From positions 25,597-89,596 of the forward strand of contig JBKEDB010000031.1 of NCBI GenBank assembly GCA_047975195.1: a DNA stretch of 64,000 nt. The letters are read 5' to 3'. A program made the position numbers and the translations under genes. How positions within the stretch are numbered: the stretch's first letter is position 1; each line of letters starts with the position of its first letter. The stretch is from Cumulibacter sp047975195 (GTDB taxonomy: Bacteria > Actinomycetota > Actinomycetes > Mycobacteriales > Antricoccaceae). The notes below the pieces were generated by a model, which did not search any database, was not told the DNA's origin, and saw only the letters and a list, made by a program, of their open reading frames with translations. Of the stretch, positions 1-8,494 are shown piece after piece.

Positions 1-1680
1 GAGTGCCGCGTCGGCCTCGACCACCGCACCCTCTTTTACCGTGATAACTGCGATCTGGCCGCTGCTTGGTGCGGCAATGACATGCTGCATCTTCATCGCT
101 TCGATCACGACGATGGTCTGCCCACGCTGCACGCGTTCGCCCGGGGCGGCTTCCACGGACACGACCAGACCACTGATCGGCGACGGGATTGGCTCGGAAC
201 CGGCCGGGGCGTCGGCAGCGGTGGATACGTGCTGAGCCGACTCTGCGGGCGTCGCGACCACGGCATGTTCAAGCTCGGCGGCCAGCGGAACGAGGTCCTT
301 GGCGTGCTCGTCGAGGTACTTCGTGCTGACGGACCGATCTTCCAACGCGCCCGAACGCAGCAGGGCTCGCTGCAGCGAGATGTTGCTGGAGACGCCTTCG
401 ATCCGAGCCCGCGCGAGCACGTCGTCAGCGAACGCGAGCAGACCGTGTAAGTCGACGCCTTCGGCGTGCACGATGACCTTCGCCAGCAACGAATCAAACC
501 TTGGGTTGACCGCGTAACCAGAGCTGACCACGGTATCGACGCGGACACCTGGCCCCGACGGCAGGTCGGCGATCGTCACGGTGCCCGGCGAGGGTACGGC
601 GACGCCGGACTTGATCATCTTCTCCGCGTTGATCCGGATCTGAACGGCCTGCCCGTGCGCCTGGATTTCCGTGCCATTGAGTCCGAGTTCGTCGAGCGTG
701 ACGCCGGTGCACGCGCGGATCTGATCGCGCACCAGATCCCGGCCAGTGATCTGCTCGGTCACGGTGTGCTCGACCTGAATCCGTGGATTGACCTCCATGA
801 AATACCAGGAGTCATCCGGCGCGACCAGGAATTCGACCGTCGCCAGGCCCCGATACTGTACGGCCGCCAACATCCGGATCGCTGCCTGTTGCATCCCGGC
901 ACGCGCGTCCTCGTCGATCAGTACTGCCGGAGCGGTCTCAATCAGTTTCTGATGCCGGCGTTGCAGGGTGCAGTCGCGATCAAGCAGGTGCGCCACGGCG
1001 CCGGCGCCATCGCCGATAGCTTGCACTTCGACATGCCGGGCGTTATCCAGCAGCATTTCGGCGTACACGTCCTCGCGGCCGAACCCGCGTAACGCCTCGC
1101 TGCGCGCCGAGGTCACTGCGGACTCGATCTCGCTCGCGTCGCGCACTACCCGCATCCCGCGCCCGCCGCCGCCTGCGGCCGCCTTGATCATGATTGCGCC
1201 GGTGCCGTCCAACGACGCGAACAGTTCCTGGATCTCCTGCGTCGAAGAGTTTTCCGAGGTACCTCGCAGCACCGGCACGTCGAGTTCGGTGGCCAGCGCC
1301 CGCGCCTGGGACTTGTCCCCCAGGCGTTGCAGCGCGACTGGATCAGGGCCGATGAAGGTGATGTGCGCATCGATGCAGGCCTGGGCCAACGCAGCACTCT
1401 CGGACAAGAATCCGTATCCCGGATGCAGCATGGTCGCGCCGACGGACTGTGCCGCGGCCACGACGCCGGCCACGTCGAGGTATGCGGCGGGGCCCTCGCC
1501 GTTCAGTTCCGCTGCGACATCGCAATCGCGCACATGCGGCGCGCCGGCATCATCCGCGCTGTAGATGGCGGCGGTGCGTAGACCGAGCAACTTCGCGGTG
1601 CGCGCGACTCGTCGTACGATTTCACCGCGGTTAGCGATCAATAGGGTGTGGGGCGTCTGCTCGTCTAAATGCGCGTTCAC
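1..1680 (-). CDS. Biotin carboxylase + biotin carboxyl carrier protein of an acyl-CoA carboxylase (3' end outside window)
   Basis: This reading frame has 560 codons up to the window edge and no stop. It encodes an ATP-grasp biotin carboxylase: N-terminal LLIANRGEIVRR, the HPGYGFLSES motif, the glycine-rich ATP loop KAAAGGGGRGMR, and EVNPRIQVEHTVTE near residue 300. A biotinyl domain follows, with EAMKMQ and the biotin-accepting Lys near residue 530. The protein would use ATP and bicarbonate to carboxylate its biotin for transfer to an acyl-CoA. The GTG at 1680 is chosen because an in-frame TGA lies immediately upstream. Only about 29 residues follow the biotin lysine, so the protein may end just outside the window (AccA type) or continue into a carboxyltransferase domain (fused actinobacterial type); I cannot tell which. 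The downstream genes are acyl-CoA dehydrogenases, consistent with branched-chain or carboxylated acyl-CoA catabolism. Confidence 0.9.
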   Translation of the reverse strand, partial: MNAHLDEQTPHTLLIANRGEIVRRVARTAKLLGLRTAAIYSADDAGAPHVRDCDVAAELNGEGPAAYLDVAGVVAAAQSVGATMLHPGYGFLSESAALAQACIDAHITFIGPDPVALQRLGDKSQARALATELDVPVLRGTSENSSTQEIQELFASLDGTGAIMIKAAAGGGGRGMRVVRDASEIESAVTSARSEALRGFGREDVYAEMLLDNARHVEVQAIGDGAGAVAHLLDRDCTLQRRHQKLIETAPAVLIDEDARAGMQQAAIRMLAAVQYRGLATVEFLVAPDDSWYFMEVNPRIQVEHTVTEQITGRDLVRDQIRACTGVTLDELGLNGTEIQAHGQAVQIRINAEKMIKSGVAVPSPGTVTIADLPSGPGVRVDTVVSSGYAVNPRFDSLLAKVIVHAEGVDLHGLLAFADDVLARARIEGVSSNISLQRALLRSGALEDRSVSTKYLDEHAKDLVPLAAELEHAVVATPAESAQHVSTAADAPAGSEPIPSPISGLVVSVEAAPGERVQRGQTIVVIEAMKMQHVIAAPSSGQIAVITVKEGAVVEADAAL

Positions 1681-1928
1681 TCAATGTCCGTTTCATCTCG
1701 CGTGCCCTCAGGCGCGGCTATCTTGCTGAACTCTAGAGAACCTCGGACCCGCCGCGCTGGCCGCACGTCGCTTGGTAGGGATATCGCCCGGCCGGATTCG
1801 GGACCTCCCTCAAGCCGACCGCTCGCGCTCCTGCCCTACTGGTGGTTTTGCTGGGTCCGGGCGGCTGTCCGGCGGTTAGCGACGTCCGGCCGCCCCGATC
1901 CAGCTGCGGCGGTGCAGGGCTGACTAAC

Positions 1929-1969
1929 GCACAGTGCCGAGAGCCCCACCTGGGCTCTCGGCACCGTGC
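1929..1969 (-). terminator. Intrinsic terminator-like hairpin after the acyl-CoA dehydrogenase pair
   Basis: A perfect 13-bp inverted repeat, GTGCCGAGAGCCC (1934-1946) and GGGCTCTCGGCAC (1952-1964), has a 5-nt loop and extends outward with one mismatch. It starts about 20 bases beyond the stop of the minus-strand gene at 1987. No clear T-tract follows, as is common in high-GC actinobacteria. Apart from this hairpin, 1681-1986 should carry the promoter of the biotin carboxylase gene; I see no convincing gene there. Confidence 0.7.
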
Positions 1970-1986
1970 GTTTAGCGGTTGACCGA

Positions 1987-3096
1987 CTACGCCGACAGCT
2001 CGATCAGTTCGCCGAGCCAGGTGCGGTGTGCGTCCGCGCGGCCCATGCCGATCGAGTCGGCCTTAGCGCGCTTGAGCATGACGTGCGAGGGGTTCTCCCA
2101 CGTCATGCCCTGGCCACCGTGCATCTGCAGGCACTCCTCCGCGGCCTTCGGCGCGGTCACGGAGGCATGCGCCTTTGCCACCGCAGTGGCGATTGGCAGA
2201 TCGGGGTCGTTCTCCCCCGCGGTTGCCGCGGCGTACTTCGCGGCGGCCTGCAACTGCGACACGGACACCGACACGTCGGCCATGCGGTGCTTGAGGCCCT
2301 GGTACGAGCCGATCAGACGACCGAATTGGTAACGCTGCTTCATATACGCCACGGCGGTATCCAGCGCATTCTGCGCCACGCCGTACATCTCGGACGACAG
2401 CATCGCCGCGCCGATGAGCAGCGCGTGATGGACCGCGCCTGCGGCGTCACCGCCGAGCGACGTGCCCTGTGCGCCGTCGAGCGTGATGTCGGCCAACTGC
2501 CGGGTCATATCCAGCGACACGGCCGGGGCCACGGTCGCATCGGCGCTCGCGATGGCGTAGAGGCCATCGGCAGCCGGAACGACCAGGACGTCGGCGGCGA
2601 GCGCATCGGCAACGACCGGGATCGATCCGGTGAGGCGGCCTTCGGAGACCGTGACACTCGGCGTGAACGGCTTGCCGGGGCCAGCGGAGAACGGAACCGC
2701 CAGGGTCGCCGTCTTCTCGCCCGAGGCGATCTCCGAGATCAACTTCTTGTCACCTGCGTGCAGCAATGCCGCAGTAGCCAGCACAGCGCTGCCGAAATAC
2801 GGAACTGGTGCGGTGGCGCGACCGAGTTCGGTCATGACCACCGCTACCTCGCGCCAACTGGCGCCCGCGCCGCCGAGCTCCTCGGGCACCGCGAGACCGG
2901 CCAGGCCGAGTTCACCAGCGATCTGCTTCCAGAGTTCGAGGTCACTCGAGGATTCCGCTTCGGTGCGTGCGAGCACCTGCTGCCATTCGGCGCGCTTGGT
3001 CAGCAGCCCGCGCAGCGTGGCGGCAAGTTCCTTCTCGTCCTCGGTCTCCAGCAGGGAGTACTGGCCGCCGACGGGAACGTCTGCAGTAGTGGTCAT
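1987..3096 (-). CDS. Acyl-CoA dehydrogenase family protein, probable non-catalytic subunit of a two-gene enzyme
   Basis: 369 aa with the acyl-CoA dehydrogenase fold: an N-terminal helical part, LGLAGLAVPEELGGAGASW around residues 63-81, and the C-terminal ECLQMHGGQGMTWENP block. The EGT-type segment carrying the catalytic Glu in ordinary acyl-CoA dehydrogenases is not visible; after the HGG motif the protein ends with RADAHRTWLGELIEL. Its start overlaps the stop of the upstream dehydrogenase gene by 4 bases (ATGA). In actinobacteria such adjacent pairs often form alpha2-beta2 enzymes in which only one subunit carries the base, as in the steroid side-chain enzymes. That pairing is an inference from gene arrangement and the missing motif. 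The substrate is unknown. Confidence 0.85.
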   Translation of the reverse strand: MTTTADVPVGGQYSLLETEDEKELAATLRGLLTKRAEWQQVLARTEAESSSDLELWKQIAGELGLAGLAVPEELGGAGASWREVAVVMTELGRATAPVPYFGSAVLATAALLHAGDKKLISEIASGEKTATLAVPFSAGPGKPFTPSVTVSEGRLTGSIPVVADALAADVLVVPAADGLYAIASADATVAPAVSLDMTRQLADITLDGAQGTSLGGDAAGAVHHALLIGAAMLSSEMYGVAQNALDTAVAYMKQRYQFGRLIGSYQGLKHRMADVSVSVSQLQAAAKYAAATAGENDPDLPIATAVAKAHASVTAPKAAEECLQMHGGQGMTWENPSHVMLKRAKADSIGMGRADAHRTWLGELIELSA

Positions 3097-4301
3097 CGGG
3101 GCAGGTCCTTCCAGGGAACGTCCTTATCGATGCGCGGCTCCGGCGGCAAGCCGAGCACGCGCTCGCTGATGATGTTTCGCATGATCTCCGACGTACCGCC
3201 CTCGATCGACAGGCCGCGCCACCGCAGGTAGCGGAAGCCCGGGATGCGCGACCAGCGCTTGTCGAGGTCTGGACGCCGCATGTCGTAGTTGTCGTAACGC
3301 AGACCGTCGTCGCCCTGGAACTCCAACTCGAGGCCGGTGAGGCGCTGCGTAAGCGAGGTGAGACCAAGTTTTACAGCCGATCCCTCAGGACCGGGGGTGC
3401 CGACGGCCAGCGACTGACCCAACCGAATCTGTGCGATGCGCAGGGCTTCGGCCTCGACCCAGTTGCTCAGCAGAGCGTCGCGCAGGGCCGGATCGCGCTG
3501 TTCGCTGCTTTCCCATGTGCGCACGGCTTCACCGATCGCACCCTCGCCGCGGCGAGCGACCTTGCCACCGATGGCCACGCGCTCGTTCATCAGCGTGGTC
3601 TGCGCGACTGCCCAGCCCTGGCCGACTTCACCGAGGCGCTGATTGTCCGGGATCACCACATCGTCGAGGAAGATCTCGTTGAACTCGGCCTCACCGGTGA
3701 TCTGCCGCAGCGGGCGGACATCGATGCCGGGGGTGTCCATCTTGACCCAGAAGTAGGTCATTCCCCGGTGCTTGACGGCATCCGGGTCGCTGCGCGTGAC
3801 CAGCAACGCGTACTCGGCGTGGTGCGCCAGGGATGTCCAGACCTTCTGGCCGTTGATCAGCCAGTCTCCGTTCTCCTGCTTGACCGCGGACGTGCCGAGA
3901 CCGGCAAGGTCCGAACCGGCGCCGGGCTCGGAGAACATCTGGCACCAGATGTTCTCACCGGTCCACAGCGGACGCAGCAGTCGTTTGGCGTCTTCCTCGC
4001 TGGCAAAGGCAAGCAGCGTCGGCGCGGCCATGCCCAGGCCAATGGCATTCATCCCAGCCTTGTTGTCCGGCGCGCCAGCTTTAGCGAACGCGTCGCTGAC
4101 ATCAGCCTGCAGGGACCGGTCCAGGCCCTTGCCGCCGTACCCCTCCGGATAGTTCACCCACGCCAGACCGGCGTCGTACCGCGCCCGCAAGAACTCCAGC
4201 GGCTCAGTGGTCGCCGGATCGTGCGCGGCTAAGAACTCGCGCACCTCCTCAGCGAGCTGAGCGGCCTGAGTCGCGCGGTCAGCGTTCTGGTCCACAGCCA
4301 T
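3093..4301 (-). CDS. Acyl-CoA dehydrogenase, probable catalytic subunit of the pair
   Basis: 402 aa. Recognisable elements are WVNYPEGYGGKGLDRSLQ near the N-terminus, the flavin/substrate segment CQMFSEPGAGSDLAGL, DWLINGQKVWTS, and a C-terminal IEGGTSEIMRNIISERVLG that supplies the likely active-site Glu. It would oxidise an acyl-CoA to the 2-enoyl-CoA with FAD and pass electrons to ETF. The start at ATG 4301 is preferred over a GTG four codons upstream because GGAGG lies 5 bases before it. It is translationally coupled to the next dehydrogenase by a 4-base overlap. The substrate is not identifiable. Confidence 0.9.
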   Translation of the reverse strand: MAVDQNADRATQAAQLAEEVREFLAAHDPATTEPLEFLRARYDAGLAWVNYPEGYGGKGLDRSLQADVSDAFAKAGAPDNKAGMNAIGLGMAAPTLLAFASEEDAKRLLRPLWTGENIWCQMFSEPGAGSDLAGLGTSAVKQENGDWLINGQKVWTSLAHHAEYALLVTRSDPDAVKHRGMTYFWVKMDTPGIDVRPLRQITGEAEFNEIFLDDVVIPDNQRLGEVGQGWAVAQTTLMNERVAIGGKVARRGEGAIGEAVRTWESSEQRDPALRDALLSNWVEAEALRIAQIRLGQSLAVGTPGPEGSAVKLGLTSLTQRLTGLELEFQGDDGLRYDNYDMRRPDLDKRWSRIPGFRYLRWRGLSIEGGTSEIMRNIISERVLGLPPEPRIDKDVPWKDLPR

Positions 4302-4320
4302 CGCTACCTCCACGATTCGT

Positions 4321-4340
4321 TTTCTATAATGATCGTTCTA
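4321..4340. promoter_or_regulatory. AT-rich imperfect palindrome between acyl-CoA dehydrogenase and Nudix genes
   Basis: The 88-base gap between these divergent genes contains TTTCTATAATGATCGTTCTA. The core AATGATCGTT is an imperfect palindrome, and the segment includes TATAAT on the plus strand. It may be a promoter or an operator. It does not match the TTGACT-WACYRGTWA element found farther right. Confidence 0.35.
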
Positions 4341-4389
4341 CCGGGTGCGCCTGGCTAAGCCAACTCCGACCCACACTAGAATTTAGTGA

Positions 4390-4869
4390 GTGAGCACTCA
4401 GTCGACCAACGACACCCCGGTCGTCCGGCAGCGGATCGGCGCGTACGGCGTCCTAACCCGCGAGATCAACGGTCGCCGCGAACTGCTGTTGACCCGTATT
4501 TCACCTACCGATTACGGCGCCGGAATGTGGACCTTGCCGGGCGGCGGAATCGATCATGGTGAGCATCCGGACGACGCCGTGGTACGTGAGGTATACGAAG
4601 AGACGTCACTGTCGGTGCGGGTGCGTTCGGTCGTCACCGTGACCAGCCTGCACGTCATCGGCAAGAACCGCGCCGGAGTACTCGAGGATTTCCAGGGCGT
4701 CGGGATCATCTACCTCGTCGACGCCGACAGTGACGCCGATCTGGACTCGCTGCGCGTCGTTGAGGAGAACTCCTCCACCGACCTCGTCGAGTGGGTGCCG
4801 CTGGATCTGCTCACCGAACGCGAACTCACCAACGTCGCGCGCGCTGGGCTCACGGTGGCCGCAGTCTAA
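4390..4869 (+). CDS. Nudix hydrolase
   Basis: 159 aa. The Nudix box is GGIDHGEHPDDAVVREVYEE at about residues 55-74, fitting the Gx5Ex7REUxEE pattern, although the residue after EE is Thr rather than the usual Gly. Such enzymes hydrolyse nucleoside diphosphates linked to another group; the substrate cannot be read from sequence. The start is the GTG at 4390, giving MSTQS. The gene is divergent from the dehydrogenase pair, and its stop directly abuts the stop of the convergent gene at 4870. Confidence 0.85.
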   Translation: MSTQSTNDTPVVRQRIGAYGVLTREINGRRELLLTRISPTDYGAGMWTLPGGGIDHGEHPDDAVVREVYEETSLSVRVRSVVTVTSLHVIGKNRAGVLEDFQGVGIIYLVDADSDADLDSLRVVEENSSTDLVEWVPLDLLTERELTNVARAGLTVAAV

Positions 4870-5589
4870 TTAGTGCTCGACCCTAACCCGGGAGATGACG
4901 CCGAGACGGTCGAATCCCAGCGCGAGCGCAGCGGCATGGTCATCGTCGACGCCAAGTCGCAATTGCGGGATCAATCCGGCGTCCAACGCATCGTGCATTG
5001 CCACCGCAGCGGCAATCTCCACCGCACCCGTGCCGCGAGTATCGATGGCGCCGACGAAGCTGAGATCGGCCAGAATCCCGTGCTGCGTCGAGTACGCCGC
5101 CGCTGCCATCGGCCGCTCACCCTCGTCCAGCAACACGAATAGGTGCTCGTGATCAGTGAGGGCCAGACCGCGTACGTCATCGGGGGCGCATCGCGGCAGC
5201 AACTCAGCGATGGCTTCGGGGTCTGCGGTCACCTCGGCGTCGGAAAGGCCGGGAGCACTGAGGTAGTCATCGGCGTACAACAATGCCTCCACGCTGGTCC
5301 CGCGGGGACGATGTCCCTTGGCTAGATCCAGCAGCCCGGGCACGGACAGTAGCGCCTCGTCGGTGTAATCGACCGCCTCATCCAGTGCCCACGGTGCGCC
5401 GACGAGGACCGTGCGCCCGAGTAACTCGAAAGCCACGATCTCGCCATCCGCAGCGACGAGGGTGCGCCGTTGGGCGCCCTCGGCGCCGCTGAACGCGGCG
5501 TCGTCTAGCCCGTACGCCCGGGCCCACGCCATCGCCACAATCGCCTCTGTGTTCTGGTCAACCACAACTGCAATATTAACGAGACGCAT
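4870..5589 (-). CDS. Hypothetical protein with a GNAT-like C-terminal half
   Basis: 239 aa. I do not recognise a named family with certainty. The second half has features of GNAT acetyltransferases: LTDHEHLFVLLDEGERPMAAA (a beta-strand with charged turn), an acetyl-CoA-loop-like stretch IDTRGTGAVEIAAAVAMHDA, and the final ALALGFDRLGVISRVRV, which resembles the GNAT C-terminal 'LGF' segment. The first half is acidic and has no motif I can place. The gene is convergent with the Nudix gene with no spacer. The acetyltransferase reading is tentative. Confidence 0.6.
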   Translation of the reverse strand: MRLVNIAVVVDQNTEAIVAMAWARAYGLDDAAFSGAEGAQRRTLVAADGEIVAFELLGRTVLVGAPWALDEAVDYTDEALLSVPGLLDLAKGHRPRGTSVEALLYADDYLSAPGLSDAEVTADPEAIAELLPRCAPDDVRGLALTDHEHLFVLLDEGERPMAAAAYSTQHGILADLSFVGAIDTRGTGAVEIAAAVAMHDALDAGLIPQLRLGVDDDHAAALALGFDRLGVISRVRVEH

Positions 5590-5664
5590 TGGCGTATCGA
5601 TCGAACCAATCCACGCATGTCTCAGTACGGACGGCTGTCGATCAGGACATCATTCGAGCCAGAG

Positions 5665-5709
5665 GTGAGGGTCTGGACGCGATAAATTGACGCGGACCCA
5701 GACCCTCAC
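5665..5709 (-). terminator. Terminator of the solute-binding protein gene
   Basis: The arms GTGAGGGTCTGG (5665-5676) and CCAGACCCTCAC (5698-5709) are a perfect 12-bp inverted repeat, with an inner CGCG/CGCG stem closing the loop. It lies 36 bases past the stop of the binding-protein gene. Confidence 0.75.
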
Positions 5710-5744
5710 GCCGAGCGCACACAGGCAAATATGACGAAGAAACG

Positions 5745-7280
5745 TTACTTCGACACCACAACCGGCTTCCAGTTATAGGCGCCCTCAATCGGCGAGACGA
5801 ATCCGTCCATTCCGGACGCAGCCCCAAAGACCGCCTGCGGCGCACAGATCGGAATCAGCGCCGGGCCAGCCTCGTAGATCTTCTTGACCAGTTCTTGAAG
5901 CGGCGGCGACTGCTCGGCGGGGTCGGCGGTGCTGCGCGCCTCATCGACCAACTCCTGGCCGCCGTCAATCTCGATGCCAGTCGTCCAGGCGACTCCCGGC
6001 CGCAAATACCAGTTGTACAAGAAGGTCGTTACATCGGGATCGGCAACGTTCGTCGGCGCAACATAGGCATCGAACTTGCCCTCGCGTACTTCAGGGGTTG
6101 CCTGCGCTGTGTCCACGGCAGCCACGGTGCTTTCGATACCCACCTTGCCGAGTTGGTCCTGCACGACCTCGGCAAGCTCCTGGTACACACTGATGTTCGG
6201 ACTCTTCAACTCGATGCTAACGGGATTTGACGCACCGTAGCCAGCAGCCTCGAGCTCAGCCTTGACCTTCTCCGGCTCGTACTTATAAGTATCAGCATTC
6301 GGGAGAGCATCCGTATACGGGCCAAACTGATCGATGTAAGGCTGCACCACCGGTTCACACAGTCCGCCCTGCAAGTTGTCATCGATTGACTGGCGATCAA
6401 TCCCATTCAAGATCGCGTTCCGAACGACCGGATCATCCAGACCCGGCCGCGACGTGTTGAGTAGCACGTAGTAAATAAGATCGCTCGCACCGGTCACAAC
6501 CACGTTTCCGCCGGCCTCGATCTCGGTGATCTGCGATGGACGCATATTGCCACCATCGATCTGCCCGGAGTTCAGCGCGCGGACGCGAGCCGCATCATCG
6601 ACGATCGCGCGGATCGTCAGCGAGTTCGGCTTACGGTTCTCGGCGTCCCAGTACCCGTCCCAAGCTTCGTACTCAACCTCATCAGCGGTATGCGAGACCA
6701 ACTTGAACGGGCCAGCGCCAACTGGATTCGTCGCAACATCTCCATCGGCAACGTCGGGGCTGACGATCATGCCGGGCTCGTTTCCCAGCGCCGCGATGAC
6801 GTGCGCACCGGGCGCGTTGAACGTCAGTTTGACCGTCATCTCATCGACTACGTCCACCGCCTCCACGACGGCCAAGTCCGGTGCGGTCGCAGCACCCTCG
6901 GCGCGGGCGCGATCGAGACTCTTCTGAACAGCCTCAGCATCCATGCTCGCACCATCTTGGAACTGCACACCATCACGCAGCGTGAGCGTCAGCGACATCG
7001 CATCGTCAGCGAGCTCCCAGTCGGTAGCCAGGCCCGGGACCGGGTTGCCGTCCTCATCCCACCCGATCAGCGCGTCAAACATCGGCGCCGTGTATTGCGG
7101 GTCATATGTACCACCGTTATGCGGATCGAGCGATGACGTCCGATAAGAGAGCGCGATGGTGATCTCGTCCGAGGCTTCGCCGCCTCCGGAGTCGCTCGAC
7201 CCGCACGCGGACAACGCCATGCCGAGTACGCCGACCAACGAGACGGCGGCGACTCGCCCGCGCTTCCATTTCCCTGACAT
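5745..7280 (-). CDS. Peptide/nickel-type (family 5) ABC transporter solute-binding lipoprotein
   Basis: 511 aa from ATG 7280. The N-terminus is basic, then a hydrophobic stretch and the lipobox LSAC, with the lipidated Cys at 26. The mature protein has the family 5 signature: SLDPHNGGTYDPQYTAPMF, TLTLRDGVQFQDGASM, NPVGAGPFKL, and RNAILNGIDRQSI. Upstream TTG (7319) and ATG (7292) starts are possible, but the first is a weak codon and the second has almost no spacing from the GGGG motif. It would capture a substrate outside the membrane. No permease genes adjoin it, yet its promoter carries the same 17-bp element as the permease/ATPase operon at 17965-21860, which lacks a binding protein. I infer that they work together. 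Family members bind peptides, sugars, opines, nickel or other small molecules, so the ligand is open. Confidence 0.9.
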   Translation of the reverse strand: MSGKWKRGRVAAVSLVGVLGMALSACGSSDSGGGEASDEITIALSYRTSSLDPHNGGTYDPQYTAPMFDALIGWDEDGNPVPGLATDWELADDAMSLTLTLRDGVQFQDGASMDAEAVQKSLDRARAEGAATAPDLAVVEAVDVVDEMTVKLTFNAPGAHVIAALGNEPGMIVSPDVADGDVATNPVGAGPFKLVSHTADEVEYEAWDGYWDAENRKPNSLTIRAIVDDAARVRALNSGQIDGGNMRPSQITEIEAGGNVVVTGASDLIYYVLLNTSRPGLDDPVVRNAILNGIDRQSIDDNLQGGLCEPVVQPYIDQFGPYTDALPNADTYKYEPEKVKAELEAAGYGASNPVSIELKSPNISVYQELAEVVQDQLGKVGIESTVAAVDTAQATPEVREGKFDAYVAPTNVADPDVTTFLYNWYLRPGVAWTTGIEIDGGQELVDEARSTADPAEQSPPLQELVKKIYEAGPALIPICAPQAVFGAASGMDGFVSPIEGAYNWKPVVVSK

Positions 7281-7356
7281 CAAACTGACCATCCCCTGCC
7301 ATAGACGATCTCGGCGCAACGGCTGCTACCGAAAGGTGCGGACACGGTATATCGTG

Positions 7357-7373
7357 CTTAACCAGTAAGTCAA
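7357..7373 (-). promoter_or_regulatory. Shared 17-bp operator-like element, copy A
   Basis: Minus strand: TTGACTTACTGGTTAAG, containing the near-palindrome TTACTGGTTA. It lies between the divergent solute-binding gene (start 7280) and the LLM oxidoreductase gene (start 7443). TTGACT could be a -35 box: 16 bases later on the same strand comes TATACC. This is one of five copies in the window. Confidence 0.75.
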
Positions 7374-7442
7374 TCTTCTGGGTTCCCCGCTGGAAGCACC
7401 TTGACTCGCGGGTTTCCAGCCACAATAAGAGATGAGTAAACG

Positions 7443-8465
7443 ATGCCAATCGCGCTGGAGGCTAGCTTCGCGGCCGCAAAGACCGAGCCGGACGGAACCC
7501 CGCGTTACCTCAGCCATGATGAGATCGCACAACGAGCACGGGCGCTTGAGGAGGCTGGCTACATCGGCTTGTTCACGGCCGAGACGAACGTAGAACCGTT
7601 CCTCCCGCTCGCGATCGCCGCCGGGGCAACAGATCGAGTCGAACTCGGCACCAGCATCGCGATCGAGCTCGCTCGATCCCCCATGACCACGGCACAAGTC
7701 GCACACCAACTGCACGGACTGTCCCGTGGCCGGTTCGTACTCGGTCTCGGGTCGCAGATCAGGCCGCATATCACTCGCCGATTCGGGATGCCCTGGGATC
7801 GACCGATCGCTCGAATGGAGGCTCACATCGACTCGATACAGGCGATCTGGCGGACTTGGCGCGAGGGCACACCGCTTCAGGTGCGCAATGACTTCTTCAC
7901 GATCGACCTCATGCCGCCCGCGTTCTTCCCGCCGCGTCACGAGCACCCTGATCCGCGGATCATGCTGGCAGCGGTGGGGCCGGCGATGACACGACTGGCC
8001 GCGCGCAAAGCCGATGGCATCTTCGCCCACGGTTACACCACAGCCGATTATCTGGCGAACGTCACGATTCCCACGATTGAGAACGAGTTGGCAGCACACG
8101 GCCGCGACCGCAGTGAATTTCGCATTCAGGGGTCGATGCTGGCGGCGATGGGCTCCACGGACGAAGAACTCGAGAAGGCGACCGATGTCCTGCGGCATCG
8201 GGTGTCCTTCTACTCCAGCACGCCGTCGTACCACAGGGTGTTGGCTCATCATGGCTGGGAAGACCTCGGTCACGACTTGCACCGGATGTCGAAGTCGGAT
8301 GACCCGCTGCGATGGGACAAGATGGCGGACGTCGTACCCGACGAGGTGCTAAACGCATTTGGCATCATCGGCACACCGACGCAGGTTCGCGACGAGGCGC
8401 AGCGGAGGTTCGGCGGCCTCGTCGATCGCCTCCACGGCGATTCGCTTTTGTCATCTGCTCAATAG
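7443..8465 (+). CDS. LLM-class (luciferase-like) flavin/F420-dependent oxidoreductase
   Basis: 340 aa. It has the bacterial luciferase-like TIM barrel: N-terminal EEAGYIGLFTAETNVEP, VELGTSIAIELARSP, LHGLSRGRFVLGLGSQIRPH, and AAVGPAMTRLAARKADGIFAHG in the phosphate-binding part. In actinobacteria this subfamily commonly uses F420 rather than FMN; that is family knowledge, not shown here. It is transcribed away from the solute-binding gene, with operator copy A between them, so it probably belongs to the same acyl-CoA regulon. A plausible step is an oxidation or reduction of the imported substrate or an alcohol/aldehyde intermediate. It ends 29 bases before the convergent acyl-CoA synthetase gene. 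Confidence 0.85.
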   Translation: MPIALEASFAAAKTEPDGTPRYLSHDEIAQRARALEEAGYIGLFTAETNVEPFLPLAIAAGATDRVELGTSIAIELARSPMTTAQVAHQLHGLSRGRFVLGLGSQIRPHITRRFGMPWDRPIARMEAHIDSIQAIWRTWREGTPLQVRNDFFTIDLMPPAFFPPRHEHPDPRIMLAAVGPAMTRLAARKADGIFAHGYTTADYLANVTIPTIENELAAHGRDRSEFRIQGSMLAAMGSTDEELEKATDVLRHRVSFYSSTPSYHRVLAHHGWEDLGHDLHRMSKSDDPLRWDKMADVVPDEVLNAFGIIGTPTQVRDEAQRRFGGLVDRLHGDSLLSSAQ

Positions 8466-8480
8466 CCGACGGGCGTCGGC
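8465..8480. terminator. Small hairpin between convergent genes
   Basis: GCCGAC-GGGC-GTCGGC, a 6-bp stem with a 4-base loop, overlaps the stop of the LLM gene and precedes the stop of the minus-strand synthetase gene at 8495. It is a weak bidirectional terminator candidate. Confidence 0.4.
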
Positions 8481-8494
8481 CGAGCTAGCACGGC

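Noticed and set aside
1669..1923. Plus-strand 84-codon frame in the gap between biotin carboxylase and acyl-CoA dehydrogenase
   Set aside because: No ribosome site, Arg/Pro-rich random composition, and it overlaps the start of the biotin carboxylase gene.
1966..3231. 421-codon plus-strand open frame opposite the acyl-CoA dehydrogenase
   Set aside because: Antisense to a clear dehydrogenase; no ribosome site or domain.
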